Shown: positions 28,874 through 38,692 of the stretch, in pieces
Numbering within the stretch: the first letter of the stretch is position 1
Layout of the letters: each line of letters opens with the position of its first letter
Origin: an uncultured Oxalobacter sp.
Lineage (GTDB): Bacteria > Pseudomonadota > Gammaproteobacteria > Burkholderiales > Burkholderiaceae_D
Assembly (NCBI GenBank): GCA_934277985.1
Contig: CAKQWF010000001.1
Span: forward strand, 62,001-126,000
Length of the DNA: 64,000 bases
Direction of reading: 5' to 3'
Translations under genes and position numbers: made by a program
The notes under the pieces: generated by a model
Seen by the model: only the letters and a program-made list of their open reading frames with translations
Database searches by the model: none
What the model was told of the DNA's origin: nothing

Positions 28874-31800
28874 CGGTTACCGGTTCTGACTTTACGGGGA
28901 ATCAGGCTGTCAGTAAACGGCAGACCTTGGGGGCAGCTATTTACCAGTCTGTCGGCAATATCACCGTTTCCGATTCGACCTTTACCGGCAACAGTGCTGA
29001 AGGCAGCACGGATGCCAAAGGTGGTGCGATTTATGCCAAAGGTGATCCGGACTACAATGATGGCTATGAACACGCATTGAATGTCGAAAACAGCAAATTT
29101 GAAGGAAATCATGCCGATACCCAAGGTGGCGCGATCTATGCGCTGGATGTGACCACAACAGTCAGCGGTGACTCGTCATTTGTCGGCAATACCGCACAGA
29201 ACGGCGGCGCCATCTATAACGACAAGGGCGATCTGAATGTCGGGGAAGGCGCCGTATTCAAGGATAACGTTTCGACCGCGCAAAACTATGGCGGCGGCGC
29301 GATCTACAACGATGGCGGCAACGTGACGATCGGAAACGGCGTACAGTTCGTCGGTAACAAGCTGGATCAGCCGGTCAGTGATTCGACGGATCGTGACATG
29401 CGTTCGGCCGGTGGTGCGATCGCATCCTGGAACGGCGGTTTGCTGAATATCGGTGAAAATGTCGTCTTTGAAAACAATGGCTACAATACGTCCGGCGATG
29501 TTGCATGGTCAGGCGGCGGCGCGATTTATCTGGATACCGATACGGAGAACGTAGCGGAAATGACGATCGGTTCCGGCACCCGCTTTTCCGGTAATGTGGC
29601 CGGTTCGCTGGGTGGCGCGATTTATGCCGGTGATTCCAGAACGGAAATCACGGGAACGACGTTTGAAAACAACAAGGCCGGCAGCTGGGGCGGCGCGATC
29701 TTCGCAGGCCAGTACTATGCGCTTGACGGCCATGGTGTGACGGTTTCCGGCTCGCAGTTCAACGGCAATGAAGCCGGAAATTACGGTGGTGCGATCGCGT
29801 CGCAGTACACGACGCTGAATGTGGCCGACACAACGTTTGATGGAAACAAGGCCGGTTTGCAGGGTGGTGCGATCTTCGTTCAGGGCGATGCCTCCGATAC
29901 GGATTATGCGGGATCTGCAACCATCGAAAATTCCGCGTTCAGCGGCAATGCAGCCGGTCAAATCGGTGGCGCCATTTATGTTCAGAATGCGGCGTTGTCT
30001 ATCAGCGGCACGACTTTCGATGGCAATACTGTCGCAGTCGATGGCAAGGGAAATTCAGGCGGTGCGCTGTATATCAGCAACAGCGGTGAAACTGTCGCCA
30101 CGGTCAAGGATTCGACCTTTACGAACAATACGGCCGGTTATGTCGGCGATGTCAGTTCGGCAAGCGATATCGTCTGGAGCGATGGCGGCGCCATTGCCTA
30201 TGGCGGTGGTGTCCTGAATATCGACAATACGCAGTTCGTCTCGAATTCTGCAGGTATGGGCGGTGCGATCAGCCAGTGGCATACGTTGGATCATGCGGCA
30301 ACCGATGCGCTCAATATCACGAATTCGGCATTCTCGGGCAATATGGCCAATGCCGGCGGCGCGATTTCCACCATGCGTACCGTGACGATCGCCGATTCGA
30401 CCTTTACCGGCAATACGGCGGTCGGCGATACGGATGGCGGCGGCGCCATGTTCATCGGTGCGGAAAGCGAAGTGGTGATCGATCGCACGACGTTCGACGG
30501 CAACAAGTCGCTGACATCGTCCGGTGGCGCGATCGATACCCGGAAGGGTGATTATGGCAACAACAAGGCCGCCAAACTGGAAATCCGCAATTCCGTATTC
30601 AAGAACAACGAAGCGCTGGGTACGGATGTAAAATCCCTGACGGAGACGCAGCAGCAGGAATATACCGGAAAAGGAGGTGCGATCTACAATGCGTTCTACG
30701 GCAGCAAGAGCGATCCGGTACGTGTTACGGTTTCAGGTACGCAGTTCGAAAACAACAAGGCGATTTATGGCGGCGCCATCTATAACGAATACAGCGGCAC
30801 AGTCGCTGAAACGACGACAGACGTGGCCCGTATCGCGATTTCCGACGCCACGTTCACCGGCAATTCGGCAACGGCAGAAGGCGGTGCGATCTACAATGCC
30901 GCAGGTAGCGAAATCGTCTTCAACGGTACCAATACGTTCAGCGGCAATACCGCCAACGGTGTCGCCAACGATATCTACAACGACGGTACGATCACGGTCG
31001 CTTCCGGAGAAACAGTACTCGATGGCGGCATTACCGGTAAAGGTACAGTCGATGTCGATGGCGGCAAACTGGTTGCTGCAACCATTCATACCAATGCCAA
31101 TACCATCAATCTGAATAGCGGTACATTGCAGACAGGTTCGGATCAGGTCATGCAGGTAGCGCTGGATGCCGATGGTACGGTGACCGATGCTGCTGGTCTG
31201 AAAGAGGGAGCGGGCGTTACGTACACCGGTGGTGAACTGGCGCTGACCGATGCGAAATACAATCTGGATTACGCCAAATCGGTTGCGAACGCCATCAACA
31301 ACAATAACGCAACGGCCGTGACGATGCTGGGCGAACTGGTCGGCCAGACCGGTCCGGTCAGCGTCGGCGATCTGGATGGAGCCGGACTGAGGATGGCGAC
31401 AGTGGATGTCGTTGCGGATAACGGCGCCGGCCTGGTCGTCGGTTCCGATACGGTACCGACGGGAGAAGTCAACGGCAATGATTACAGCGATGCCGAAACG
31501 CACAACAATTCGCTGGGTGCGCAGACACTGGTGCTTGAAAACGGCGGAAACGCCGTGCTGGTGACGGGCGACAAGTCGTTGACTTTGACCGGTGACGGCA
31601 GCGATCTCGTCAAGACCGATACAGGAACAGCCAATATCGATGTCGGTCATGACACTATTGGTGGCGGTGTCCTGAATCTGGGTAGCGATGTGGTCGCCAA
31701 TGGCGGAACGCTGGCAGGAACGGTGACTGTGGGTGAAACCGGTACGGTCAATGTCAATGGCGCGGAATATGCCATTGATGGTACCGTCAGCGTGAATGGC

Positions 31801-33762
31801 GGCGTCGTCAATGTCAACGATGGTGCCACGCTGAATGCGTCCGAAGTCGCGCTGGATGGTGAGGCTAGCGTCAATGTGACTGGTACCATGAAAGTCGATA
31901 CCCTGACGGGCAGTGCCGATTCGGTCATTAAGATCGGTGATGGTCAGTCGGCAGGCAATATGTCGGTCGCAAGCCTGAGCCTGAATGGTGGTATGCTGTT
32001 CTTGGATCCGGACTGGAAAGCCGGGGTTGGCATAGAAGGAGCATCTTCGCTAGGAGCAGGGATGATGCCCAATGGCATTAACGGTCCGATAACTGTCGGT
32101 CGAAATTCGGTGATTGAACTGGGTGCTGATACGGCGGACTGGGCGAAAGAATCTTTTGCCAGTTCCGGCAGAGTCTGGGGGGCCAATGACATTACTGCCG
32201 CATTAGCGGTTCGTTCCCCACAGACATTGGCTGCAAACGGTGCGATTGTCGTGGATGGTTCGATAACGCAGGGACCTGCACAAGGAACAATTACGCCAAA
32301 TACCGCGAGATTCGCCGACAATTCGATGCTGATAGTCGATGCAACCGGTATCGGTACCGGCGATCAGGCGGCGATCAGTGGTGACGGCAGCAGTACGGCA
32401 ACGGTCGCTGACAAAGCTGCTTTGCATGTGGTCAATGCCAAGAACGGACAGGAAGTCGGTATTCTGAACGACTTCCAGACAGTTACCGTGGATGGCGATG
32501 GCTGGCAGGGAACGAACCTGACGTCTGGCGACGCCATGATTTCCCTGACTGTCAAGGAAAATGGCTCCAACGGCAACTATACCGTTGCTGCGACCGCCAA
32601 CAATGCGGCCGATGTGTTTGCCGGAGTCGTACCGGTCAACGGAATGAACCGGATCTGGCAGAACGGCGTGAATGATGTGAATTCCGCCAATGGTGGCATC
32701 GCGTTCCTGTCCAGAGCGGCAGACAGCCGGTATGTAAACCATGCCGATGCCGTCCGTCAGATCAACGGTGCAGCGCAGATCGCAGTGGCTGCCGGTGTCC
32801 AGGCGGCCAGCATCCAGGCCATGGATGCCGTCAACGATACCTTGCAGGAACATTTGTCCCTGACGAGCAACGTCAGCCAGAAGGGGGCGCCGTCGCTGCA
32901 CAAGGAAGGTGCGGATCTGTGGGTTTCCATGCTGTATCGTGATGGTGACAGCGGTGGACTGAAGGCCGGCGGGTTCTCGAGCGACTATGAAAACAACTTC
33001 GGTGGCATCATGGTCGGTACCGATTACACCTGGAAGGGTGCTGTTGACGGTTACTTCCGTATCGGCGGTGCGCTGAATATCGGAAAAGGCGACAGCAATT
33101 CCAACGGTAACTTCAACTACACGGACAATGACTACGATACCTATGGTTTGAGTCTTTATGGCGGCTGGAACAACGACAACATCAATGTTGTTGCAGATGT
33201 CGGTTATATGAAGGGCGACCATGACCTGAAGCAGCATATGTCGCAGGCACTGGGCGGCAACCTGAAAGCCGATGTCGATACGGAAATCTGGACAGCCGGT
33301 ATCCGTGGCGAATACCAGTTCAAAACGACAGCGCTGGATGTTACACCACACATCGGTATCCGGTACATGCATCTGGAAACCGATTCGTTCAGCACGCATA
33401 ACGGACTGGGTACGGTATTCCATACCGACAGCGATAGCCAGAACCTGTGGCAATTCCCGATCGGTGTGACCCTGAGTCGCGATTATGTTTCGACCAGCGG
33501 CTGGACGGTCAAACCGAAATTCGATTTGTCTGTTATTCCGGCTGCCGGAGACAAGGATGTTTCCACGACGGTCGGCGTACCGGGTATGGGTGTGACCGAC
33601 AGTGCCACAGCCGACATGATGGACAGCGTTTCCTGGCAGGGTACGCTGGGACTGGAAGTGCAGAAAGAAGCCACAAGCTTTGGCCTGCAAGCGGGTTACC
33701 GGAAATCGGATGACGCGAAGTCCAGAGGCGTGATGGTGACCTTCGGACACCAGTTTGAATAA
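28735..33762 (+). CDS. autotransporter passenger and beta-barrel (in another frame from its signal peptide)
   Basis: The frame is open from 28699; 1675 codons follow the first GTG. The passenger (to about 30990) is a Pmp-like repeat region with 18 copies of GGAI plus FxGN motifs, expected to form a right-handed beta-helix. A linker with glycine/valine-rich beta strands follows. The C-terminal autotransporter barrel runs from about 32915 (ADLWVSMLYRDGDSGGLKAG) to the end, with YGLSLYGGW, AGIRGEYQF and terminal VMVTFGHQFE. The last residue is E after the usual terminal F. Without a frame correction it would lack a signal peptide. Restored, the protein would be about 1790 residues and would display the passenger on the cell surface; ligand unknown. 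Confidence 0.88.
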   Translation: MGVAATGVDVSVSGSTFDKNTVSVAQDGKDTNGIYGAAIGVGDGNLTVTGSDFTGNQAVSKRQTLGAAIYQSVGNITVSDSTFTGNSAEGSTDAKGGAIYAKGDPDYNDGYEHALNVENSKFEGNHADTQGGAIYALDVTTTVSGDSSFVGNTAQNGGAIYNDKGDLNVGEGAVFKDNVSTAQNYGGGAIYNDGGNVTIGNGVQFVGNKLDQPVSDSTDRDMRSAGGAIASWNGGLLNIGENVVFENNGYNTSGDVAWSGGGAIYLDTDTENVAEMTIGSGTRFSGNVAGSLGGAIYAGDSRTEITGTTFENNKAGSWGGAIFAGQYYALDGHGVTVSGSQFNGNEAGNYGGAIASQYTTLNVADTTFDGNKAGLQGGAIFVQGDASDTDYAGSATIENSAFSGNAAGQIGGAIYVQNAALSISGTTFDGNTVAVDGKGNSGGALYISNSGETVATVKDSTFTNNTAGYVGDVSSASDIVWSDGGAIAYGGGVLNIDNTQFVSNSAGMGGAISQWHTLDHAATDALNITNSAFSGNMANAGGAISTMRTVTIADSTFTGNTAVGDTDGGGAMFIGAESEVVIDRTTFDGNKSLTSSGGAIDTRKGDYGNNKAAKLEIRNSVFKNNEALGTDVKSLTETQQQEYTGKGGAIYNAFYGSKSDPVRVTVSGTQFENNKAIYGGAIYNEYSGTVAETTTDVARIAISDATFTGNSATAEGGAIYNAAGSEIVFNGTNTFSGNTANGVANDIYNDGTITVASGETVLDGGITGKGTVDVDGGKLVAATIHTNANTINLNSGTLQTGSDQVMQVALDADGTVTDAAGLKEGAGVTYTGGELALTDAKYNLDYAKSVANAINNNNATAVTMLGELVGQTGPVSVGDLDGAGLRMATVDVVADNGAGLVVGSDTVPTGEVNGNDYSDAETHNNSLGAQTLVLENGGNAVLVTGDKSLTLTGDGSDLVKTDTGTANIDVGHDTIGGGVLNLGSDVVANGGTLAGTVTVGETGTVNVNGAEYAIDGTVSVNGGVVNVNDGATLNASEVALDGEASVNVTGTMKVDTLTGSADSVIKIGDGQSAGNMSVASLSLNGGMLFLDPDWKAGVGIEGASSLGAGMMPNGINGPITVGRNSVIELGADTADWAKESFASSGRVWGANDITAALAVRSPQTLAANGAIVVDGSITQGPAQGTITPNTARFADNSMLIVDATGIGTGDQAAISGDGSSTATVADKAALHVVNAKNGQEVGILNDFQTVTVDGDGWQGTNLTSGDAMISLTVKENGSNGNYTVAATANNAADVFAGVVPVNGMNRIWQNGVNDVNSANGGIAFLSRAADSRYVNHADAVRQINGAAQIAVAAGVQAASIQAMDAVNDTLQEHLSLTSNVSQKGAPSLHKEGADLWVSMLYRDGDSGGLKAGGFSSDYENNFGGIMVGTDYTWKGAVDGYFRIGGALNIGKGDSNSNGNFNYTDNDYDTYGLSLYGGWNNDNINVVADVGYMKGDHDLKQHMSQALGGNLKADVDTEIWTAGIRGEYQFKTTALDVTPHIGIRYMHLETDSFSTHNGLGTVFHTDSDSQNLWQFPIGVTLSRDYVSTSGWTVKPKFDLSVIPAAGDKDVSTTVGVPGMGVTDSATADMMDSVSWQGTLGLEVQKEATSFGLQAGYRKSDDAKSRGVMVTFGHQFE
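29020..30960 (+). repeat. tandem GGAI(Y) Pmp-like coding repeats
   Basis: The translated region carries 18 exact GGAI motifs plus one GGAL and one GGAM, each followed 15-40 residues later by an FxGN or FxNN type motif. At DNA level the unit GGTGGCGCGAT and near variants recur. The pattern resembles chlamydial polymorphic membrane proteins and related adhesins. Confidence 0.8.
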
Positions 33763-33799
33763 ACGGGTGTGAGACGGGCATCACGGCCTTCTATCCTGA

Positions 33800-33829
33800 A
33801 AGGGCATTCCGCAGGGAATGCCCTTTTTT
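33800..33829 (+). terminator. Rho-independent terminator of the autotransporter
   Basis: AAGGGCATTCC / GGAATGCCCTT, an 11-bp stem with a GCAG loop, then a T-run. It begins 38 bp after the stop codon. Confidence 0.92.
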
Positions 33830-34014
33830 GTTTTTATTGAACAGATGCGATTTTTCGCTGTTTGCGGGACGGATTTCCTGTTGCGCCGTTATCCATTATG
33901 GAAGGAGACAGGCAGGCGATATGACTGGCTGACGGTTGTACCGGTGATTTTGTGAGCGTGCCGGGTTTTCGATTGTCGTGGTGGCAGGGATTTGCATCAT
34001 GCCATATGCCGGTA

Positions 34015-35307
34015 TCACCGTGTTTTTTTGCCGGCTTTCCTGTCCAGTTCCGCCAGCCAGTCCAGCTTTTCGCCGATCTTTTTTTCCAGTCCGTAGGGTG
34101 TCGGACGGTACCAGCGCATTTCGGGCATGTCGTCCGGAAAGTAGGTTTCTCCTGCGGCATAGGCGTTGGGTTCGTCGTGCGCGTACCGGTATTCGTGTCC
34201 GTATCCCAGTTCTTTCATGAGTTTCGTCGGTGCATTGCGCAAATGGATCGGGACGTCGCGGCTTTTGTCTTTCCGGACAAAGGCGCGTGCCTGATTGTAG
34301 GCGGTGTATCCGGCGTTGCTTTTTGCGGCGACGGAAAGGTAAATGACGGCTTGTGCCAGTGCCAGTTCGCCTTCCGGGCTGCCAAGTCTTTCGTAGGTAG
34401 TGGCGGCATCGTTGGCGATCTGGATGGCGCGCGGGTCGGCCAGACCGATGTCTTCCCATGACATGCGGATGATTCTCCGTGCCAGATAGCGCGGATCGAC
34501 ACCGCCGTCGAGCATTCGTGCCAGCCAGTAGAGGGCTGCGTCGGGGTTGGAACCACGGACGGATTTGTGGAGCGCGGAAATCTGGTCGTAGAAATTGTCG
34601 CCCTTGTTGTCGAAGCGACGCATGACGTCTCCGAGGGTTTCTCGCAGGCGGTGTATATCGACGGTTTGTTCTCCGGCCGCCAGGGCGGCTTGTGCCGCGA
34701 TTTCCAGATTGTTGAGCAGACGGCGTGCATCGCCGTCGGCGCTCATGACGAGCATGTCCTGTGCTTCGGGAGAGACCGACAGGCCATGCAGTTCTTTTTC
34801 CAGCGCACGCGTGATGAGTGTTTTGAGGTCGGTATCGTCCAGCGCTTTGAGGACGTAAACGGCGGCGCGTGAAAGCAGGGCGTTGTTGACTTCGAAGGAC
34901 GGGTTTTCCGTGGTGGCGCCGATGAAAGTGAACAGGCCGCTTTCGACGTGTGGCAAAAAGGCGTCTTGCTGGCTTTTGTTGAAGCGGTGGACTTCATCGA
35001 CGAACAAGATGGTACGTCGGCCGGAATTCGAGCGGATCAGGGTGGCACGTTCGACGGCATCGCGGATGTCTTTCACACCGGAGAGTACCGCCGAGAGTGC
35101 CATGAATTCCGCATTGAAGCCATCGGCCATCAGGCGTGCCAGTGTCGTTTTGCCGACACCGGGGGGGCCCCACAGGATCATCGAGTGCGGTTCGCCGGAT
35201 TCAAAGGCGGTGCGCAGGGGCTTGCCTGCACCAAGAAGATGCTGTTGCCCGACGACATCGTCGAGTGTTTTGGGACGCATGCGTTCGGCCAGAGGTGCTT
35301 GGGACAT
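34015..35307 (-). CDS. rarA: replication-associated recombination protein A (AAA+ ATPase RarA/MgsA)
   Basis: A 430-residue AAA+ protein acting at stalled replication forks. Walker [10 protein letters not shown] is at 47-55, Walker [21 protein letters not shown], sensor [14 protein letters not shown]. The C-terminal part contains the MgsA domain: [46 protein letters not shown] and [16 protein letters not shown] 35307 gives [21 protein letters not shown]; the frame is open to 35400. Divergent from the Nudix gene at 35516. Confidence 0.95.
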   Translation of the reverse strand: MSQAPLAERMRPKTLDDVVGQQHLLGAGKPLRTAFESGEPHSMILWGPPGVGKTTLARLMADGFNAEFMALSAVLSGVKDIRDAVERATLIRSNSGRRTILFVDEVHRFNKSQQDAFLPHVESGLFTFIGATTENPSFEVNNALLSRAAVYVLKALDDTDLKTLITRALEKELHGLSVSPEAQDMLVMSADGDARRLLNNLEIAAQAALAAGEQTVDIHRLRETLGDVMRRFDNKGDNFYDQISALHKSVRGSNPDAALYWLARMLDGGVDPRYLARRIIRMSWEDIGLADPRAIQIANDAATTYERLGSPEGELALAQAVIYLSVAAKSNAGYTAYNQARAFVRKDKSRDVPIHLRNAPTKLMKELGYGHEYRYAHDEPNAYAAGETYFPDDMPEMRWYRPTPYGLEKKIGEKLDWLAELDRKAGKKTR

Positions 35308-35515
35308 GATGCGGTTTTGCAATTGGTGAAAGAAACAGTCTATATGATCGGGTGCCGGTATGGCAAAAGTCTGTCCAGCCAAGTGTATCCTTGCCGGCAT
35401 TTTCTGGTGAATACGGCAACTGGCGACAGGTTTTTTGCGGGAAACGGTTTCACGGTACGGATGGGTGGATTAAGATGCCGGATGGTTCGCGAAGATTTTG
35501 CAGGAAAGAAAAATC

Positions 35516-36109
35516 ATGAAAGAAAAAGGGATGGATGATTGGCGGGATGACGAGCTGACAGAGACGATGCTGGACAGTCGGGTTGTTTACAAGGGCGGTT
35601 TTTTCGATGTGAGCAAGGACAGAATCCGCTTGCCCGATGGTGGTGAGGCGACGCGTGAATATATCAGGCATCCCGGTGCGGTGGTGATATTGCCGTTGTT
35701 CGAGGACAAGACCGTGCTGGTGGAGAGGCAGTTCCGTTATCCATTGCATCGTGTGTTCGTCGAGTTCCCGGCCGGCAAAATCGACAAGGGGGAAGATACA
35801 CTGGCCAGTGCGATGCGCGAGCTGGAAGAAGAAACGGGTTATACGGCGTCTGACTGGCGGTACGTGACGACGATTCATAATGCGATCGGGTATTCTGACG
35901 AACGGTTGGTGGTTTATCTGGCGCAAGGATTGAAAGCCGGGATGGCGCATTGCGATGAAGAAGAGTTCATCCAGACATGCAGAATACCGCTGGATGAACT
36001 GATGCGGTGGGTAAAAGAAGGGAAAGTGAGCGACGTCAAAACCGTCATCGGCACTTTTTGGCTGGAAAAAATTGTCAGCGGTCAATGGGATGCGGAAAAA
36101 GTGCTGTAA
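35516..36109 (+). CDS. Nudix hydrolase, ADP-ribose / ADP-sugar pyrophosphatase type
   Basis: A 197-residue protein with a full Nudix box at 87-109 (G87, E93, R101, E102, E105, E106, G108). RHPGAVVILPLFED, LVERQFRYPLHRVFVEFPAGKID and a proline-free C-terminal helix are typical of the NudF subgroup, which hydrolyses ADP-ribose and ADP-sugars. AGGAAAG 7 bp upstream selects ATG 35516. If it acts on ADP-glucose it could touch the glycogen genes 5 kb away, but that is speculation. Confidence 0.88.
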   Translation: MKEKGMDDWRDDELTETMLDSRVVYKGGFFDVSKDRIRLPDGGEATREYIRHPGAVVILPLFEDKTVLVERQFRYPLHRVFVEFPAGKIDKGEDTLASAMRELEEETGYTASDWRYVTTIHNAIGYSDERLVVYLAQGLKAGMAHCDEEEFIQTCRIPLDELMRWVKEGKVSDVKTVIGTFWLEKIVSGQWDAEKVL

Positions 36110-36250
36110 CGTCTTGAATTATGGTTTATGATGGAATACGTCGTTTTTGAGGTACGGGTAGCGGTGCGGTATCTAAGACTGTCATTTCTGTTTTTGCTTC
36201 AGACGATGGTAAGGGCGCAAGCCGGGTTTAATTGAAATAGGAAATATGTA

Positions 36251-36454
36251 ATGGCAACAGGTACTGTAAAATGGTTTAACGATGCCAAGGGCTTCGGATT
36301 CATCACTCCCGATGAAGGCGGCGAAGATGTTTTCGCCCATTTCTCGGCGATCAAGGCGGACGGTTTCAAATCCCTGAAAGAAAACCAGCGTGTTTCTTTC
36401 GATATCACGACCGGTCCGAAAGGCAAGCAGGCTTCCAATATCACCGTAATCTGA
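36251..36454 (+). CDS. cold-shock domain protein (CspA family)
   Basis: A 67-residue single cold-shock domain: [34 protein letters not shown], with RNP1 KGFGFI and RNP2 VFAHF. It binds single-stranded nucleic acid and acts as an RNA chaperone by family. A leader of up to 140 nt lies between it and the previous stop, long enough for the structured 5' UTR typical of cold-inducible csp genes, though I cannot show induction. A strong hairpin terminator follows. Confidence 0.95.
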   Translation: MATGTVKWFNDAKGFGFITPDEGGEDVFAHFSAIKADGFKSLKENQRVSFDITTGPKGKQASNITVI

Positions 36455-36527
36455 CCGGACAATTGGCAGGTACGTTTTTTTCAAGGTCATTTGCTTTTGG
36501 CAAATGAGTGGGGTTTTTTGCCGCAGA

Positions 36528-36558
36528 ACGGAAACATGACATCATGTTTCCGTTTTTT
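36528..36558 (+). terminator. Rho-independent terminator after the cold-shock gene
   Basis: ACGGAAACATGA / TCATGTTTCCGT, a 12-bp stem with a 2-base loop, followed by a T-run. A second smaller hairpin, CATTTGC / GCAAATG at 36488-36506, lies just upstream and is followed by GGGGTTTTTT. Confidence 0.88.
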
Positions 36559-36630
36559 TGTGTCTCGTATTTTTGTGTCATTGCGTAGCGGGGTATCTTG
36601 CGAAAACAGGCCATGTCATGCAGGAAAATG

Positions 36631-37848
36631 TCAGGATGGCATCCTGAACATTTTGCGCAGGACAGCTACCAGCCAGACGAGGGTACACAAGGTGCCGGCA
36701 CACAGGCTGATGGTGCCGACCGCCATGGTCAGATTCGGCCAGTCGAGCGAACACAGCATCATGGACAGGCTGCCGAAAAGCAGGGCGACACATCCCCAGA
36801 GGGAGCCGACGGTCCCGTTGTCGGTATCCATCTGGTTCATGATGAGCATGGTGCCGGCAGGACGGCAGGCACTGCCGAAAAAAGTGACCGGCACATAAAG
36901 CAGTGCGAAAGCGAACGGATTGCATGCGCCGAAAAACAGTATCATCAGGCCGGATAAGGCGACGCAGACGAAACAGAGAGTCAGGAAAAACACCCGTGGA
37001 ATGCGACGCAGGAAACGCATGTAAAGAAGTGGCGCAAGCATGGCGAAACAGCCGTTGAAGGCAAAGAAATAGCTGTATTTTTCGGCGCTCAGGCCGAACA
37101 TGTCGATGTAGATGAACGAGGAAGTGGACAGGAACGACATGACCGGCATGACCATGAGCGAAAAGACGATGAGCAAAACCAGATAGCCTTTGTTGCCCAG
37201 GACGAATCCGATCCGTCCGAGGGACTGGAATGCGGAACCTGCCGTCGGGTTTTCCAGGGTTTCTTTCAGAAACAGGGAAATGATCAGCGCGAGTATTCCG
37301 CAAGATGCCAGTACGACAAACAGACCACGCCATGAAACGAATTTGAGCAGGAACGCGCCGACGACGGGGGCCAGCATGGGACATAAGATGGTGAGTGTCT
37401 GTATCCAGACCAGTACGCGTTCCATGACCAGTCCACGGAAATTGTCCTTGACGATGGCCATGGAAACAGACTGGATGGCGCCGCTGCCGATGGCCTGGAT
37501 GACACGTCCGGCGATCAGCAGATAAATGCTGGTCGCCATGAAGCATACGACACTGCCTGTTATGTAAAGTGCAAGTCCCAGATAAAGGATCGGTTTTCTG
37601 CCGTATTTGTCGGTGAACGGTCCCCACAACAGCATGGAGATGGCAAAGAACAGCATGAAAAAGCTGAGAGTGAAGTTCGTCAGCTCAGGGGTGGTCGAGA
37701 AAAAATCGACCATGCGCGGCATGGCGGGGAGATACAAATCGACCGAAAGCGGGACGAAAGCACTCAGAAATGCCAGAAAAATGATCAGCCCTTTGGCACC
37801 GAACGGAAATACTCCTGGGCGTAATGCGTCGTTTTCTTCCTGCAACAT
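36631..37848 (-). CDS. MFS transporter, Bcr/CflA drug-resistance family
   Basis: A 405-residue inner-membrane protein with about 12 hydrophobic segments. The first helix ends LSVDLYLPAMPRM, the Bcr/CflA signature. The MFS loop motif is WGPFTDKYGRKPILYLGL, and RVIQAIGSGAIQSVSMAIVKD and PMLAPVVGAFLL (motif C-like) follow. Family members export drugs, sulfonamides or small metabolites with proton antiport; the substrate here is unknown. ATG 37848 is chosen; the frame is open to 37941 with polar non-homologous sequence. It stands alone, with no regulator gene adjacent. Confidence 0.88.
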   Translation of the reverse strand: MLQEENDALRPGVFPFGAKGLIIFLAFLSAFVPLSVDLYLPAMPRMVDFFSTTPELTNFTLSFFMLFFAISMLLWGPFTDKYGRKPILYLGLALYITGSVVCFMATSIYLLIAGRVIQAIGSGAIQSVSMAIVKDNFRGLVMERVLVWIQTLTILCPMLAPVVGAFLLKFVSWRGLFVVLASCGILALIISLFLKETLENPTAGSAFQSLGRIGFVLGNKGYLVLLIVFSLMVMPVMSFLSTSSFIYIDMFGLSAEKYSYFFAFNGCFAMLAPLLYMRFLRRIPRVFFLTLCFVCVALSGLMILFFGACNPFAFALLYVPVTFFGSACRPAGTMLIMNQMDTDNGTVGSLWGCVALLFGSLSMMLCSLDWPNLTMAVGTISLCAGTLCTLVWLVAVLRKMFRMPS

Positions 37849-38152
37849 AATCGTGTCCGGTGTGGTTGATGTCTGGCACTCGTGCGTGATGGCAAGAGAT
37901 GCTTTTTGGCTGCTGCACGGTTTTTTCGCGGTTTTCTGCACGGCAGCCGGCCATGAAGGCGTACATTATAGCGGTCCCGTGAAGACAGTACCGGTGCATG
38001 GTCAAGTGATGGCGCCGGATGCACAGTGTAAATAAAGTTTTGCCATCATGCCGTATCAAATTGTTACAGGATAACGGTAAACGATTTTCTGGCATGACGG
38101 GGATTGGTTTGTCGTGCGACAGATATATGACGCGAAATATCACGTCTGGCGG
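37849..38152 (-). other. intergenic region between the thioesterase and the MFS gene
   Basis: 304 bp. I see no gene, terminator or clear promoter. Minus-strand open frames that cross it are extensions of neighbours without ribosome binding sites. Confidence 0.5.
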
Positions 38153-38572
38153 TTACGGTGTGATCAGCTGTCGTATGACATCGGGAAGCGGTGTCGATTT
38201 GCCGGTCGCCTGATCGATCCAGACGACTTTGGAGCCGCCGATGGCGCAGACGGTTTCCGGATCGTCGCAGCGCCGGATTTCCTGTACGATTTCGAAACTC
38301 GAACGTCCTGGAGAACCGGCATATGTCCTGACTTCGATGTCGCCGGGATAGACAAGGGGAGCATAGTAGGTACAGTAGCAATGGACGACGACAGTTTCCG
38401 ATCCGGCTTTTTCGCCACGACCGATGTGAGAGTACCATTCGATGCGTGCCTGCTCGAGATACCGGAAGAAAACGACATTGTTGACATGACCCATGGCATC
38501 CATATCGCCCCAGCGGATGGGAATGCGTGAAGTGAAAACCAGTTTTTTGCCGGATAATGGATCGCTGGTCAT
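38153..38572 (-). CDS. acyl-CoA thioesterase, 4HBT hotdog family (YbgC-like)
   Basis: A 139-residue hotdog-fold protein. The 4HBT active-site segment is IRWGDMDAMGHVNNVVFFRYLEQARIEW, with the catalytic Asp in DMDAMGHVNN. Such enzymes hydrolyse acyl-CoA or hydroxybenzoyl-CoA thioesters in the cytosol; chain specificity cannot be read from sequence. Divergent from the ETF-ubiquinone oxidoreductase gene across about 120 bp, which suggests a link to acyl-CoA turnover. Confidence 0.88.
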   Translation of the reverse strand: MTSDPLSGKKLVFTSRIPIRWGDMDAMGHVNNVVFFRYLEQARIEWYSHIGRGEKAGSETVVVHCYCTYYAPLVYPGDIEVRTYAGSPGRSSFEIVQEIRRCDDPETVCAIGGSKVVWIDQATGKSTPLPDVIRQLITP

Positions 38573-38692
38573 GGCAGGTGATCTCCCATATGGTTTTGAA
38601 TTGAACGGTTTACCGATATCATGTCATGATTTTGCGGTAATCTCCATTACTGTGGGTTTGCATAGACTGAATTTGTGTGAGTGACTGAAAAG

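Noticed and set aside
29020..30960. CRISPR-like or satellite repeat array
   Set aside because: The repeats are coding, vary in spacing and sequence and stay in one reading frame, so they are protein repeats.
32203..33750. 515-codon open frame on the minus strand opposite the autotransporter
   Set aside because: It mirrors codon bias of the repeat/barrel gene; composition is His/Arg-rich nonsense and there is no ribosome binding site.
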